From Campylobacter massiliensis (GTDB taxonomy: Bacteria; Campylobacterota; Campylobacteria; Campylobacterales; Campylobacteraceae): a stretch of DNA of 64,000 nucleotides. The notes under the pieces were generated by a model, which was not told where the DNA came from, ran no database searches, and saw only the letters and a program-made list of their open reading frames with translations. The position numbers were made by a program, and so were the translations under genes. Where the stretch lies: contig NZ_JACLZK010000001.1 of the NCBI RefSeq assembly GCF_014253065.1, positions 1,178,001-1,242,000 on the forward strand, read 5' to 3'. This document shows positions 37,623 to 46,426 of the stretch, in pieces. How positions within the stretch are numbered: the first letter of the stretch is position 1; every line of letters begins with the position of its first letter.

Positions 37623-37646
37623 CGGCTCGTTAAATTTGACGAGCCG
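37623..37646 (-). terminator. Hairpin terminator after frr, with a repeat-word loop
   Basis: CGGCTCGT (37623-37630) and ACGAGCCG (37639-37646) form an 8-base GC-rich stem eleven bases past the frr stop on the minus strand. The 8-base loop (TAAATTTG on plus) is the spacer-repeat word. CTTCTTTTAT follows on the minus strand as a weak U-run. Confidence 0.75.
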
Positions 37647-37656
37647 TATGTAAATT

Positions 37657-38214
37657 TTAAACTTTTAAAAGTTCGCTCTCTTTTTCTTTTACGAGCGAGT
37701 CGATCTTTGACGTGTAGCTGTCGGTGATCTTTTGGACTTCGTCTTGCCCTTTTTTGCTCTCGTCTTCGGTGATAGCTTTATCTTTTTCTAGCTTTTTTAC
37801 CTCGTCGTTAGCGTCTTTTCTGATGTTTCTGATGCTGACTTTGGCTTTCTCGCCAAATGCCTTAGCGTGCTTTGCGTTTTCTTGGCGTTGCTCGACCGTC
37901 ATCGGAGGGAAAAATAGCTTCACGCTCTCGCCGTCGTTGTTCGGATTTACGCCGATATTTGCCGCAGAGATCGCTGCTGTGATGGTTTTTAGCATCGGTT
38001 TTTCCCACGGCGTGATGCTTATGGTGCTAGCATCGCTCGTTAGTACGGTGGCGACTTGGTTTAGCGGGGTTTGGCTACCGTAATAATCCACGTAAATATT
38101 ATCGACTATGCTTATATTTACCTTGCCTGTGCGAAGCGTGCTAAAGTCGCGTTTTAAGCCGTCTATGCACTTGTCGCTATGCTCTTTTTGCTTTTTATAA
38201 ATTTCATTCAGCAT
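37657..38214 (-). CDS. frr: Ribosome recycling factor
   Basis: This 185-residue protein splits post-termination ribosomes with EF-G. Typical blocks are [20 protein letters not shown] near residue 23, [12 protein letters not shown] and [13 protein letters not shown], and the C-terminal helix with [19 protein letters not shown]. Its start overlaps the end of the polysaccharide deacetylase gene by 11 bases, so it belongs to a minus-strand operon secG - deacetylase - frr. Confidence 0.97.
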   Translation of the reverse strand: MLNEIYKKQKEHSDKCIDGLKRDFSTLRTGKVNISIVDNIYVDYYGSQTPLNQVATVLTSDASTISITPWEKPMLKTITAAISAANIGVNPNNDGESVKLFFPPMTVEQRQENAKHAKAFGEKAKVSIRNIRKDANDEVKKLEKDKAITEDESKKGQDEVQKITDSYTSKIDSLVKEKESELLKV

Positions 38215-39166
38215 TTATATCCTTTACTAAAATTTTGGTCGTCGTTTTTCCGTTTACTTTAAGGCTCATTCTGACTTTGTATCGGTCGATCGGCTTGTTA
38301 AATTTAAGCGTCATCTGTCCGTTTTCAAGCTTGACCTTTTTTGTCTGCTGTCCCGTCATTGAGAAGTATCCGTGCGTCGCATTCTCATCGGTTTTGATGA
38401 TTATCTCGCTGATTTTATTGTCTTTTGGATAGTCTTGGGGCAGTATCCATTCGGCTTTTAGAAATTTGCTCGCAAGCGCGGACGGTAGGTGCGTGCCGTT
38501 CATCGCAGGGATCCTATCTAGTTCGTGCAGATCGCTATCTGCCGCGACTGCGCCCGAGTTTTGGCTGAGTATCACCTCGATGCCGTGTTCTATCGCGACG
38601 TCGCGTACCCTGTCGTTATATTCGCCGAAAGGATAGGCGAAATATCGCGGTTTGTAGCCCATATTTTTTTCGAATTTACTTATGCCGTCCTCAAAGTCGT
38701 TTTTTAGTTTTTCCTCGTTAAGACCGACCATATGCAAGTGACCGTATGAGTGATAGCCGACTTCGCCGTATTTTTCTATCTCTTTAATCTGCTCAAAGGT
38801 CATAAAGTCGCCGTATTTTCGTGCGGTGGCCTCGACGTAGATCATCAGCGCAAACGGATATCCGTACTCTAAAAATATCGGCAAGCCTTTTTCGTAAAAG
38901 CTCTTGTAGCCGTCGTCTACCGTTAAAACGACCCAATTATCCGATACCGGCTCGCCGTTTTTTATCGCGTCTACGAGCTTTGAAAGCGGGATGACCTCGT
39001 AGCCTTTTTCTTTAAAATAGTCAAACTGTTCGCGTAAATTTTTGCTAGAGATGTTGGTACTCGGGTGTCTATCGTCGTCAAATCTGTGATAGTTAAAGAT
39101 ATGCGCGTCCGCAAGTGCAAACTGCGCCGCCGCAAAAAATGCGAGGGCGGAAACTATTTTTTTCAC
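38204..39166 (-). CDS. Exported polysaccharide deacetylase
   Basis: This 320-residue protein has a signal peptide ([17 protein letters not shown]) and a NodB-type domain. The metal/catalytic Asp pair is in [12 protein letters not shown], the His motif in [12 protein letters not shown], and the Arg motif in [12 protein letters not shown]. It resembles the N-terminal deacetylase domain of PgaB/IcaB (opening [17 protein letters not shown]). The likely substrate is an N-acetylated cell-wall or surface glycan. A beta-rich C-terminal domain (residues about 230-320) follows. It sits between secG and frr and overlaps frr. Confidence 0.9.
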   Translation of the reverse strand: MKKIVSALAFFAAAQFALADAHIFNYHRFDDDRHPSTNISSKNLREQFDYFKEKGYEVIPLSKLVDAIKNGEPVSDNWVVLTVDDGYKSFYEKGLPIFLEYGYPFALMIYVEATARKYGDFMTFEQIKEIEKYGEVGYHSYGHLHMVGLNEEKLKNDFEDGISKFEKNMGYKPRYFAYPFGEYNDRVRDVAIEHGIEVILSQNSGAVAADSDLHELDRIPAMNGTHLPSALASKFLKAEWILPQDYPKDNKISEIIIKTDENATHGYFSMTGQQTKKVKLENGQMTLKFNKPIDRYKVRMSLKVNGKTTTKILVKDINAE

Positions 39167-39176
39167 CGGATGCGCC

Positions 39177-39524
39177 TTATTTTAGCTCGCTTGACGGAGC
39201 CTCAGGGACTGCTGGAGCGCTAGGAGCTTGCGGAACGACTGCCTCTGGAGCCGCAGGTAGCGACGAAGTATCGACGCTATCTATGAGAGATTTGCTGCTT
39301 TGCGTGTTGTAAACATAGCTTAGCGCTAGGGTATTTAGGATAAATAAAACGCCCACTACGAAGGTAAATTTAGCCAAAAACCCGGCCGGTCCTTTTGCGC
39401 CAAATAGGCTTTCGTTGCTACCGCTATACGCGCCTAGTCCGATAGAGGAGCTTTTCTGAAGCAAAACGGCGATCGTTAAAACTACCGCGAAAATAAACTG
39501 CAATACTAAAAAAAGCGAATCCAT
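39177..39524 (-). CDS. secG: Preprotein translocase subunit SecG
   Basis: This 115-residue protein has two hydrophobic helices (FLVLQFIFAVVLTIAVLLQ and FTFVVGVLFILNTLALSYV) with KSSSIGLGAYSGSNESLFG between them, the SecG pattern. The C-terminal 35 residues are Ala/Pro/Ser-rich and variable, longer than in E. coli SecG. It pairs with the SecY in this window. It leads the operon with the deacetylase and frr. Confidence 0.94.
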   Translation of the reverse strand: MDSLFLVLQFIFAVVLTIAVLLQKSSSIGLGAYSGSNESLFGAKGPAGFLAKFTFVVGVLFILNTLALSYVYNTQSSKSLIDSVDTSSLPAAPEAVVPQAPSAPAVPEAPSSELK

Positions 39525-39585
39525 AAAAATCCTTTTAAATTTTCAAAACTAGTCGCGATTATACTAAAAAAGTTTTGAATTTGGG

Positions 39586-39969
39586 TTAAATTTCTTTTTC
39601 TATCTCATAAAGTTCGTAGCGTACGGCCTTAAAAATCTCGGAAATTTTAACGTCGATGAGCTTAAAGCACTCCTCTAAAACCCTTGCACTTTCTTGCGCG
39701 CGTTTAATGTTGGCGGTTTGCAAATCGTCCAAATTTAGGCGGATTTGCTCGTCTTTTAGGCTCGGTTTTAGCACGTCGTTTGCGGCGTCGCGAAATTTTA
39801 AGAATTCTTTTTGCGGGATTTTTGCTTTGTGGCGGAGATTTTTGATTTTTTTAGCGAGGGCTAGGTCGTCAAAGCCGTAACGTCTGACGTCCTCGACGAC
39901 TCTAAGCCCTTCTTTTAAGCGGTTTAAATTTGCGTCTATTACGCGGTAGAGCCGCTCTTCGTTAGTCAT
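39586..39969 (-). CDS. ThiD2-like helical protein (annotated elsewhere as thiamine-phosphate pyrophosphorylase)
   Basis: This 127-residue all-helical protein opens with YRVIDANLNRLKEGLRVVED, the signature of the ThiD2-type domain often fused to the front of ThiE. Here it is stand-alone. In other organisms the domain is linked to hydroxymethylpyrimidine phosphate phosphorylation. It overlaps the Bax-inhibitor gene by eight bases, so it is the second gene of that unit. A classical ThiD also occurs at 32146, so its role could be redundant or different; the call rests on the N-terminal motif. Confidence 0.75.
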   Translation of the reverse strand: MTNEERLYRVIDANLNRLKEGLRVVEDVRRYGFDDLALAKKIKNLRHKAKIPQKEFLKFRDAANDVLKPSLKDEQIRLNLDDLQTANIKRAQESARVLEECFKLIDVKISEIFKAVRYELYEIEKEI

Positions 39970-40663
39970 CGCTATTAAAAAATCCTAAAATTCTAAGCAA
40001 TGAAACGAATAAATTTAAGAAATCAAGGTAAAGATCAACTGCGCCCTCGATCGGAGTTTCGTAGTTACCGCGGATGATATTTTGCGTATCGTAAAGGATA
40101 TATGCGCTAAATAAAACCGCGCCCACGCACGATAACGCTACCTGAAAAATCGGACTTTGGAAGAATAAATTTAGTAGCATAGCCACGAGCAAAACGATAA
40201 GCGTGATGAAAAGCATCTTGCCCCACGTCGTAAAGTCGCGCTTGGTGTTCATCGCAAATACGCTAAGTCCGCCAAATGCTACCGTCGTAAGCGTAAAGGC
40301 CTGAGCCACTATCGCCGCGCCTCCGGGCATCGCAAAAGTGCGTCCCAAAATAGGCGTAAGCGTAAGTCCGCTAACGAAAGTAAAGGCAAAAAGCAGGATC
40401 AAATTTAAGCCCGCTTTGCGTTTAGCAAACATTAAACCGACCAAAAGTCCTAGCTCAAGTATCACAAATAGCCAGTAGTTGCCCGCTACCGTAGCTCCCA
40501 GCGAGCTGTAAAGCCCGACGTAAGCTCCGACGCTGGCGGCTAAAAGCGAAGCTGCGAAAAGCTGATAGGTTTGCTTGATAAACGTGCTAAGCGCGCTTTG
40601 CGAATATTCGCTCGCAACCTCGTGCTCTCTTGAGTTTGCATAGTTTCTGTCATATAAACTCAT
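39962..40663 (-). CDS. Bax inhibitor-1 / YccA family membrane protein
   Basis: This 233-residue protein has seven hydrophobic helices and the family C-terminus (YILYDTQNIIRGNYETPIEG, then AVDLYLDFLNLFVSLLRILG). The two conserved Asp of the proposed pH-sensing calcium leak lie in YDTQ and LDFLN. YccA relatives protect or regulate FtsH. AAAAAGGAGAAAAA precedes the ATG. It is followed by the ThiD2-like gene. Confidence 0.93.
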   Translation of the reverse strand: MSLYDRNYANSREHEVASEYSQSALSTFIKQTYQLFAASLLAASVGAYVGLYSSLGATVAGNYWLFVILELGLLVGLMFAKRKAGLNLILLFAFTFVSGLTLTPILGRTFAMPGGAAIVAQAFTLTTVAFGGLSVFAMNTKRDFTTWGKMLFITLIVLLVAMLLNLFFQSPIFQVALSCVGAVLFSAYILYDTQNIIRGNYETPIEGAVDLYLDFLNLFVSLLRILGFFNSDD

Positions 40664-40789
40664 TTTTTCTCCTTTTTAAATTTTGATGCAAATTTAGCCA
40701 AAAATAGGTAAATAAAATATAAAAGATCGCTGAATTTGACGCGCGAAAAGCATTTTAAAAAATTTTAACGAACTTTGAAACGTTTTTGA

Positions 40790-40795
40790 TATAAT
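40790..40795 (+). promoter_or_regulatory. -10 promoter element for carbonic anhydrase
   Basis: TATAAT (TTGATATAATATT) lies 28 bases upstream of the carbonic anhydrase ATG. Confidence 0.65.
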
Positions 40796-40823
40796 ATTTA
40801 TAATTTTTTATACGGGAAAGCAG

Positions 40824-41453
40824 ATGCAAGGTATCTTAGACGGCGCGGTTAAATTTATGGAAGAGGATTTTTTAGAGCATAAGGAGCTTTTTGAAAGCCT
40901 GGGCGAGAAGCAGACGCCGCACACTCTTTTTGTCGGCTGTATCGACTCGCGCGTCGTGCCTAGCCTCATAACAAACACGGTTCCGGGCGACCTCGTCGTC
41001 GTGCGAAATATCGCAAATATCGTGCCTCCGTACCGCAAAAGCGAGGAGTTTTTGGCTACGACGTCGGCGATCGAGTACGCCTTGCAAACGCTAAACGTGC
41101 AAAACGTCATCATCTGCGGGCACAGCAACTGCGGCGGCTGCGCGGCTTTATGGATGGATGAGGCTAAATTTAGCAAAACGCCAAACGTAAAGCGCTGGCT
41201 TGATCTACTTGAGCCGGTAAAAAAGCGCGTACAAAAGCTTTTCGGCGACAATATCGCAAAAAGAGAGTGGCTAACCGAGCGCTTAAGCCTCGTAAATTCG
41301 TTTGAAAATTTACTGAGCTACCCCGACGTCAAGGCTAAATTTAAAGACGAGGAGCTAAAAATTTACGCCTGGCACTACATAATAGAAACGGGCGAAATCT
41401 ACAACTATAACTTCGCAACAAAGAGCTTTAAACTGCTAGGAGTCGAGAAATGA
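40824..41453 (+). CDS. Beta-class carbonic anhydrase
   Basis: This 209-residue enzyme interconverts CO2 and bicarbonate. Zinc ligands are visible: Cys in GCIDSRVVPSL with its Asp-Arg pair, and His and Cys in CGHSNCGGCAAL. The overall layout and length match the CanB type of C. jejuni. Bicarbonate supply suits capnophilic campylobacters. No signal peptide is present. Its stop overlaps the MscS gene start by four bases (ATGA). Confidence 0.95.
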   Translation: MQGILDGAVKFMEEDFLEHKELFESLGEKQTPHTLFVGCIDSRVVPSLITNTVPGDLVVVRNIANIVPPYRKSEEFLATTSAIEYALQTLNVQNVIICGHSNCGGCAALWMDEAKFSKTPNVKRWLDLLEPVKKRVQKLFGDNIAKREWLTERLSLVNSFENLLSYPDVKAKFKDEELKIYAWHYIIETGEIYNYNFATKSFKLLGVEK

Positions 41454-43297
41454 GAAAAATTTTAGCCGCCGTTTTTGCACTGTGCTTTGGCTTAAATTTA
41501 CTAGCAAATACCAAAATCGACGACCTAAACGCCACGGATATCCTAAGTGTCGTAAATCAAATAAACGAAGCAAACGCGCAGATCGCCGTTATCAAGGCTC
41601 AGTCGGCCGAAAACAACGAAACCGCCGACAAAAACGTGCTTTTTAGAACGGTCTTAGAGAAAAAAGAAAAACTGATCGAGCAGATCCCCTATCTCGTCAT
41701 GCAAATCGAAATCGACGAGGAGCAGGTACAAAATTTCAAACAAGATATGCAAGAGTTAGAGACGAAAACCAAAAAGCTAAAAAACTCTAGCAATCAAAAT
41801 TTATACGTCAAAAATATGCTCGAGCTCGAGCGCATGCGGCTTGACGAGCTGTTTTACTCCTCGCTTTTAAATTTGGAAAATATCTTTAAAGAGGGCGGAA
41901 AAGCCGTAAACGTCAAACTTGCCGTCGAGGAGACGCTGCTTAGCTTTCAGACCGAGTTTTACGCGCAGTTTAAGGCCTTTAAAGACTCGCTAAGCGAAGA
42001 AGTAGCCTTGGCGCACAAAGGCGAGCTAGATGCGCTAGAAGCGCATAAAAAGACGCTTGAGGAGATACTTCACTATCTGCGCGATAACGCCGAGCTGCTC
42101 ACGTCAAACTACATCATCTCCGAGCTAAATTTAAAAACGGCGATTGATTTTATCAACGAAAAAGCATCGTTTACGAGCAAATTTAACGTCGGCAAGGCTG
42201 CGATTATATTCGTCGTATTTTTGTTTTTTGTCTCGTTTACGACGCTGCTTAGTAAGCTCACGCTGTGGGCGTTAATGAAATTTTTTGTCAAGCACGACTC
42301 GGATAGACAGACGAAAGGGCGCATCGTTGAGATCATCAAACGCCCGATGTTGCTCACCCTCATCGCCTATGCGATAGATATTTGCGTCTCGATCGCGTAT
42401 TATCCGGCTCCTATGCCGATAAAATTTGCAAATTTCCTCACGATCACTTTCGTTATCGCCGTCACGTGGCTCATACTTAGCGTATTAAACGGCTACGGCA
42501 TGGTGCTCATCAACGAACTCACTAAAAAAAGCGGGCGCAAAGAGGTGATAAATTTGATCCTAAAGATCATTTATTTCATCATCTTTGTTATCGCGCTACT
42601 TATCGTGCTTAGCAAGCTCGGCTTTAACGTCAGCGCCATCATCGCGTCTCTTGGTATCGGCGGCCTCGCGGTAGCTCTTGCGACTAAGGATATCTTGGCG
42701 AATTTCTTTGCTTCCGTCATGCTGCTCTTTGACAACTCGTTCTCGCAAGGCGACTGGATCGTATGTGGCGATATCGAGGGAACGGTCGTGGAGATCGGAC
42801 TTAGAAAAACGACCGTGCGAACCTTTGACAACGCCCTTATCTTCGTGCCAAACTCCAAGCTAGCCAGCGATCCGATCCGAAACTGGAGCAGGCGAAAGAT
42901 GGGACGACGTATAAGGATGCTAATCGGACTAGAATATAGCGCCACGACCGAGCAGATCAAAAAGTGCGTCGATGAGATCAAACAGATGCTAATCGACCAT
43001 CCAGACATCGCAAAGGGCGACGATATGGGCTCTAAAAAGGCTAGCCGATACGACCGCGGTATCGTCTCGATCGACGATTTGGCGGGGTATAAGTCGAATT
43101 TATTCGTCGTAGTGGACGAGTTTGCCGATAGTTCGATAAATATCCTCGTGTACTGCTTTTCAAAGACGATAGTTTGGGGCGAGTTTTTGGCCGTCAAAGA
43201 GGACGTGATGCTAAAAATAATGAATATAGTAGAGGCCAACGGGCTTGGATTTGCCTTCCCTAGCCAGAGCCTATACGTCGAAGAAGTGAAAAAATAA
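41450..43297 (+). CDS. MscS-family mechanosensitive channel with long periplasmic domain
   Basis: This 615-residue protein has a signal peptide (ILAAVFALCFGLNLLANT) and a coiled periplasmic region to about residue 240. Membrane helices follow, then the pore helix GFNVSAIIASLGIGGLAVAL, and the beta domain DWIVCGDIEGTVVEIGLRKT. The C-terminal alpha/beta domain ends near the stop. It should release solutes on hypo-osmotic shock. It overlaps carbonic anhydrase by four bases, and the acidic small protein follows 16 bases on, so the three form an operon. Confidence 0.93.
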   Translation: MRKILAAVFALCFGLNLLANTKIDDLNATDILSVVNQINEANAQIAVIKAQSAENNETADKNVLFRTVLEKKEKLIEQIPYLVMQIEIDEEQVQNFKQDMQELETKTKKLKNSSNQNLYVKNMLELERMRLDELFYSSLLNLENIFKEGGKAVNVKLAVEETLLSFQTEFYAQFKAFKDSLSEEVALAHKGELDALEAHKKTLEEILHYLRDNAELLTSNYIISELNLKTAIDFINEKASFTSKFNVGKAAIIFVVFLFFVSFTTLLSKLTLWALMKFFVKHDSDRQTKGRIVEIIKRPMLLTLIAYAIDICVSIAYYPAPMPIKFANFLTITFVIAVTWLILSVLNGYGMVLINELTKKSGRKEVINLILKIIYFIIFVIALLIVLSKLGFNVSAIIASLGIGGLAVALATKDILANFFASVMLLFDNSFSQGDWIVCGDIEGTVVEIGLRKTTVRTFDNALIFVPNSKLASDPIRNWSRRKMGRRIRMLIGLEYSATTEQIKKCVDEIKQMLIDHPDIAKGDDMGSKKASRYDRGIVSIDDLAGYKSNLFVVVDEFADSSINILVYCFSKTIVWGEFLAVKEDVMLKIMNIVEANGLGFAFPSQSLYVEEVKK

Positions 43298-43313
43298 TTT
43301 TAAAGGAGAAAAA

Positions 43314-43463
43314 ATGAGCGAAGAATTTGACTACGAAGAGGAAGATCTAGAGGAGGAATACTCCGAATTTGACGACGAAAGATCCGAGCGATACAGCTAC
43401 AACTACGACGAGAATGACTACGAATACGGCGACGAAGACGAAGAGGATAGCTACGAGATGTGA
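43314..43463 (+). CDS. Extremely acidic 49-residue protein
   Basis: The frame starts at ATG 43314, eight bases after AAAGGAG. It encodes 49 residues made largely of Glu, Asp, Tyr and Ser (MSEEFDYEEEDLEEEYSEFD at the start, DENDYEYGDEDEEDSYEM at the end). There are only three Arg and no Lys, Cys, Trp or His. The frame follows the MscS gene by 16 bases, so it is probably co-transcribed. The strong ribosome-binding site and the consistent use of third-position C and T argue for real coding. It may bind metals or basic proteins; function unknown. Confidence 0.78.
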   Translation: MSEEFDYEEEDLEEEYSEFDDERSERYSYNYDENDYEYGDEDEEDSYEM

Positions 43464-43639
43464 TTTGCGCTCATATTCGGCTTTGCGTGGTAAATTTGCC
43501 GGCAGGCCGAATTTGGAGCGTTTAAATTTAGCTTTTACGAGCAAATTCGGCGCGTGATTTCAGTTAATTTTTGAGCCGAATTTGGACTAACATACGAATT
43601 CGTCTTTTTTAATTATCCTAGCAACCGCCGCCTTCAAAT

Positions 43640-44767
43640 TTAGGCATTTATATCTAGCTTTCGGATTTTATTTAGAGCCTCTAAAAGCCTGGTTACGTCC
43701 GTTCCTTTTTCTTGTTCGGCTTTGATAAAATTCTCGAAAAACTCGCGTTTTATATCCCTATAAACATAGGTTTGGCTTTTACTCGTCGCTTTGATCGGTT
43801 TAAATTTCTTTTCTTTGGCGGCGTCTGCTTGCGCTTCCTCTTTGACCGTTTTGTCAAAATCGCCCTTTTTTAGCGCGATTTTTTGTAGCGCGTCTCCGAT
43901 ACTCTCGCCGTTTTTAAATACGTCTTTTAGAAATTTAAAAAACTCTTTTTTGCTCGCTTCGTCTGCGTAGCTCACGCGAGTTTCGAGATCTTGCCCAAGA
44001 AGCGTAATACGCTCTTTTGCGGGCGTTTGGTCGAAATTTAGCGCGCCGTCCTTGAGCGAAATTTTGACGTTTGCGTATTCGCCTAGGATTTTATTTGCCG
44101 CGTACTCGAGCCATTTATCTTTAAACTCCTCTTCGCTCATATCTGAATCCAGCAGCTTCGAGGCCTTGGCGTCCATTATCAGGCCGCTGCCGCTACGCAT
44201 GCCAAGCCCCGGGCCAAACCCGCCCAAATCGACATTAAATTTACTCAAAAACTTATCCACGCTAAAGACGTCCTGTCTAAATATATCGGACGGATCGCCC
44301 GCGTGCGCGATCAGAGCTTGCGTGCTATCTACGAAGCTTTTTAGCTCGGCGGCTTGTTCTTTGCTCACGCTTGGATCAAGTCCGTTTAATTTGCCCCAGA
44401 TGCTGATTTTGTCGTCTCTCGTGTAGCCGCTTAGAGAAAATATCCTCCTTGCAAATACCGGTTCGTCAGGCTTTAGTCCGAGCTCCTTGCGCCAATCATC
44501 CACAGTCTTTTTAAACCCCATTTTTACGCCCAGCCACATGCTTAAATTTTTACCCGTTAGTTTTTCTGGATCAACCTTATCCGCCCAAATTTTTAGTTGG
44601 TTGTAGTCTAATTCGCTTGGATTTACCGTATCGTAATTAATCTGTACCGTCAAATTTGACATCAAATTCGCCGCTTCTTTTTCCTCACGTGCTTTTAAAT
44701 TTTGCCCGCGAGCGCCGCTAAAATCTAAATTTGTATTTGCGTTAAATCCGTTTACGCCGCCTATCAT
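43640..44767 (-). CDS. Protein of unknown function
   Basis: This 375-residue soluble protein lacks a signal peptide and membrane helices. The N-terminus (MIGGVNGFNANTNLDFSG) is short and polar, like that of flagellar-axial or flagellum-exported proteins in campylobacters, but this is only a resemblance. The middle has GYTRDDKISIWGKLNGLDPS and a Gly-rich patch DLGGFGPGLGMRSGSG. The last third is charged helix. AAAAGGATTTTAG precedes the ATG. No known domain was recognised. Confidence 0.75.
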   Translation of the reverse strand: MIGGVNGFNANTNLDFSGARGQNLKAREEKEAANLMSNLTVQINYDTVNPSELDYNQLKIWADKVDPEKLTGKNLSMWLGVKMGFKKTVDDWRKELGLKPDEPVFARRIFSLSGYTRDDKISIWGKLNGLDPSVSKEQAAELKSFVDSTQALIAHAGDPSDIFRQDVFSVDKFLSKFNVDLGGFGPGLGMRSGSGLIMDAKASKLLDSDMSEEEFKDKWLEYAANKILGEYANVKISLKDGALNFDQTPAKERITLLGQDLETRVSYADEASKKEFFKFLKDVFKNGESIGDALQKIALKKGDFDKTVKEEAQADAAKEKKFKPIKATSKSQTYVYRDIKREFFENFIKAEQEKGTDVTRLLEALNKIRKLDINA

Positions 44768-44871
44768 CTAAAATCCTTTTAAAATTTGGCTTTCTAACGA
44801 TATCGGCAAAATTTGAGAAAAATTTAGTGCGAAGAATTTAACGTAGCTTGCTCGTTAGTAAGCAATTTATT

Positions 44872-45711
44872 TTATTCAAAATCCTTCCGCGGGCTTACGC
44901 AGTACGTGCCGCGACCCGAGTGCTTTGCTTTATAAAGAGCATCGTCGGCTCTCTGCAGCAGTAGATCAAAGGAGTTAGGCCCTATCCTGTCCTCTGCGAT
45001 ACCCGCACTCACGCATAGTCTGTTAAATAGCGGATTTTCTTGACAAATTTTAAAAAATCGGTCGATCAAAATTTGCACCCTAGGCGCGATGCTTTGCGCA
45101 GTCGCTCCGTCGGTAAATATCGATATAAACTCGTCCCCGCCGATACGCACGTTCATAGCGTCGGCAAAAATTTCCTTTATCAGTCCAGCGATCGCGACCA
45201 GGGCTTTGTCGCCCGCCTGATGTCCGTGCTCGTCGTTTACCTGCTTAAAGCGATCCAGATCCATATAAAGTATGCTCATACGCACCGTTTTTAGCCCGTC
45301 TAAAAAGGCGTCTAGCTGGTTGCGGTTAGCTAGCCCCGTGAGCTGGTCGTAGTGGGCTAGGTACTCGATGTTTTGCAGATACTCGTGCTCTTTCGTCACG
45401 TCGCGCGCGATGCCGACGGTGCCGATGATCGTCTCTCCGTCAAATATCGGCGTTTTATACGTTTTTAGCTTGCTTAGTTTGCCGTCCGCGCGCATAACCT
45501 CCTCGTCAAAAAGGCAGGTCTTACGCGCTGCGACGACGTCGTCCTCGGTCTGGACGCAGACGTAGTCCGTTTGCTCGTAGATTTCTCTTGGGATATCCCA
45601 GATGTAGTAGTGATCTTTGCCCCGCACGAGCTCTTTTGGCTTGTTTACGACCTCGCAAAACTCGTCGTTTACCTCTAGATGTAGCCCGCCCATATCCTTA
45701 AACCAGATCAT
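44872..45711 (-). CDS. PAS-GGDEF diguanylate cyclase, 3' part of a split gene
   Basis: This 279-residue part covers most of a PAS domain (MIWFKDMGGLHLEVNDEF, then GTVGIARDVTKEHEYL) and a full GGDEF domain. The active-site loop is VRIGGDEFISIF near residue 195, so it should make cyclic di-GMP if expressed. The first PAS helix (WLQTLINSSPD) lies upstream in the same frame, cut off by TAA at 45751-45753. No ribosome-binding site precedes ATG 45711. It is best read as the 3' half of the gene described at 44872-46131. Confidence 0.8.
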   Translation of the reverse strand: MIWFKDMGGLHLEVNDEFCEVVNKPKELVRGKDHYYIWDIPREIYEQTDYVCVQTEDDVVAARKTCLFDEEVMRADGKLSKLKTYKTPIFDGETIIGTVGIARDVTKEHEYLQNIEYLAHYDQLTGLANRNQLDAFLDGLKTVRMSILYMDLDRFKQVNDEHGHQAGDKALVAIAGLIKEIFADAMNVRIGGDEFISIFTDGATAQSIAPRVQILIDRFFKICQENPLFNRLCVSAGIAEDRIGPNSFDLLLQRADDALYKAKHSGRGTYCVSPRKDFE

Positions 45712-45750
45712 ATCGGGAGATGAGTTTATCAGCGTTTGTAGCCAAGTTTT

Positions 45751-46131
45751 TTACAGCCACGCTTCTTTGCGCTCGGCGATTAAATTTAGCGCTTTTTCAA
45801 AGTAAAAGTCGTCTAAATTTGCGCTTTCAAGCCAAATTTCATCGGCGGCATCTTTTTGCTCGCCGGTTATCTTGTCCGAGTCTCTCGCGTAAATCGCCAA
45901 AAAGCCGTTTTCGCCTATGCGGTTTTTTAGCTCGGATAAATTTAATCCGCAGTTCTCGCTTGCGATGATTAGGTATTGGTGTTCGTCAGGGATGGGCGAG
46001 GGGATGTCGTGGGCGCTTTGCAGGATCTTAAATTCGTGTTCAAAGCGCGGTCTGGGCGGGATATTTCTGTATTGCTCAAGCTTATTTTTTATATCCTGGG
46101 TTAAACAAATATGCAGTTTGACGCGGTACAT
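45751..46131 (-). CDS. N-terminal receiver-like part of the split cyclase gene
   Basis: From ATG 46131 this part encodes 126 residues (MYRVKLHICLTQDIKNKLEQ at the start, NLIAERKEAWL at the end). It looks like a degenerate alpha/beta input domain followed by a helix that would join the PAS domain of the next part. A G6 run directly ahead serves as ribosome-binding site (GGGGGGAATC). An upstream in-frame start at 46218 would add 29 residues encoded across an A9-G6 tract and is less likely. Confidence 0.65.
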   Translation of the reverse strand: MYRVKLHICLTQDIKNKLEQYRNIPPRPRFEHEFKILQSAHDIPSPIPDEHQYLIIASENCGLNLSELKNRIGENGFLAIYARDSDKITGEQKDAADEIWLESANLDDFYFEKALNLIAERKEAWL

Positions 46132-46364
46132 GATTCCCCCCTTTTTTTTTGTTTTTCGACTATGGTACAGCAGGTCAGCTTTAAAGCGGCTTTTGGGCGG
46201 ATAGGGGCATGAAATCAAATTTATAAATTTTGACGGTTAATTCGGATGTGAATTCGACGAAAAAAGGCGACGGACTTTGTCGATTTTACAAAATCCGCCG
46301 TAACCACAAAAACATCAAGAAATTTAAGCCTGAACACAATATCGGCAACTAAAGGAGTATATAG

Positions 46365-46412
46365 TTTACGGCGGGTCGCCGAGCCGTATAAGCTCACGCT
46401 AGTCGCCGTAAA
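46365..46412 (-). terminator. Hairpin after dctM
   Basis: TTTACGGCG (46365-46373) and CGCCGTAAA (46404-46412) form a 9-base stem with a 30-base GC-rich loop, starting 15 bases past the dctM stop on the minus strand. AAATTTGCAAATTT overlaps its base. There is no strong U-run, so it may act through RNA stability. Confidence 0.45.
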
Positions 46413-46426
46413 TTTGCAAATTTAAA

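Larger units (their letters stand above)
44872..46131 (-). pseudogene. Diguanylate cyclase gene interrupted by one in-frame stop
   Basis: The minus strand keeps one frame from ATG 46131 through 44872 with a single TAA at 45751-45753. Reading through gives ...ERKEAWL-stop-KTWLQTLINSSPDMIWFKD..., a continuous helix leading into a PAS domain. One base change from CAA, GAA, TAC or TAT would explain it. It may be a recent nonsense mutation, a sequencing error or natural readthrough. Confidence 0.75.
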
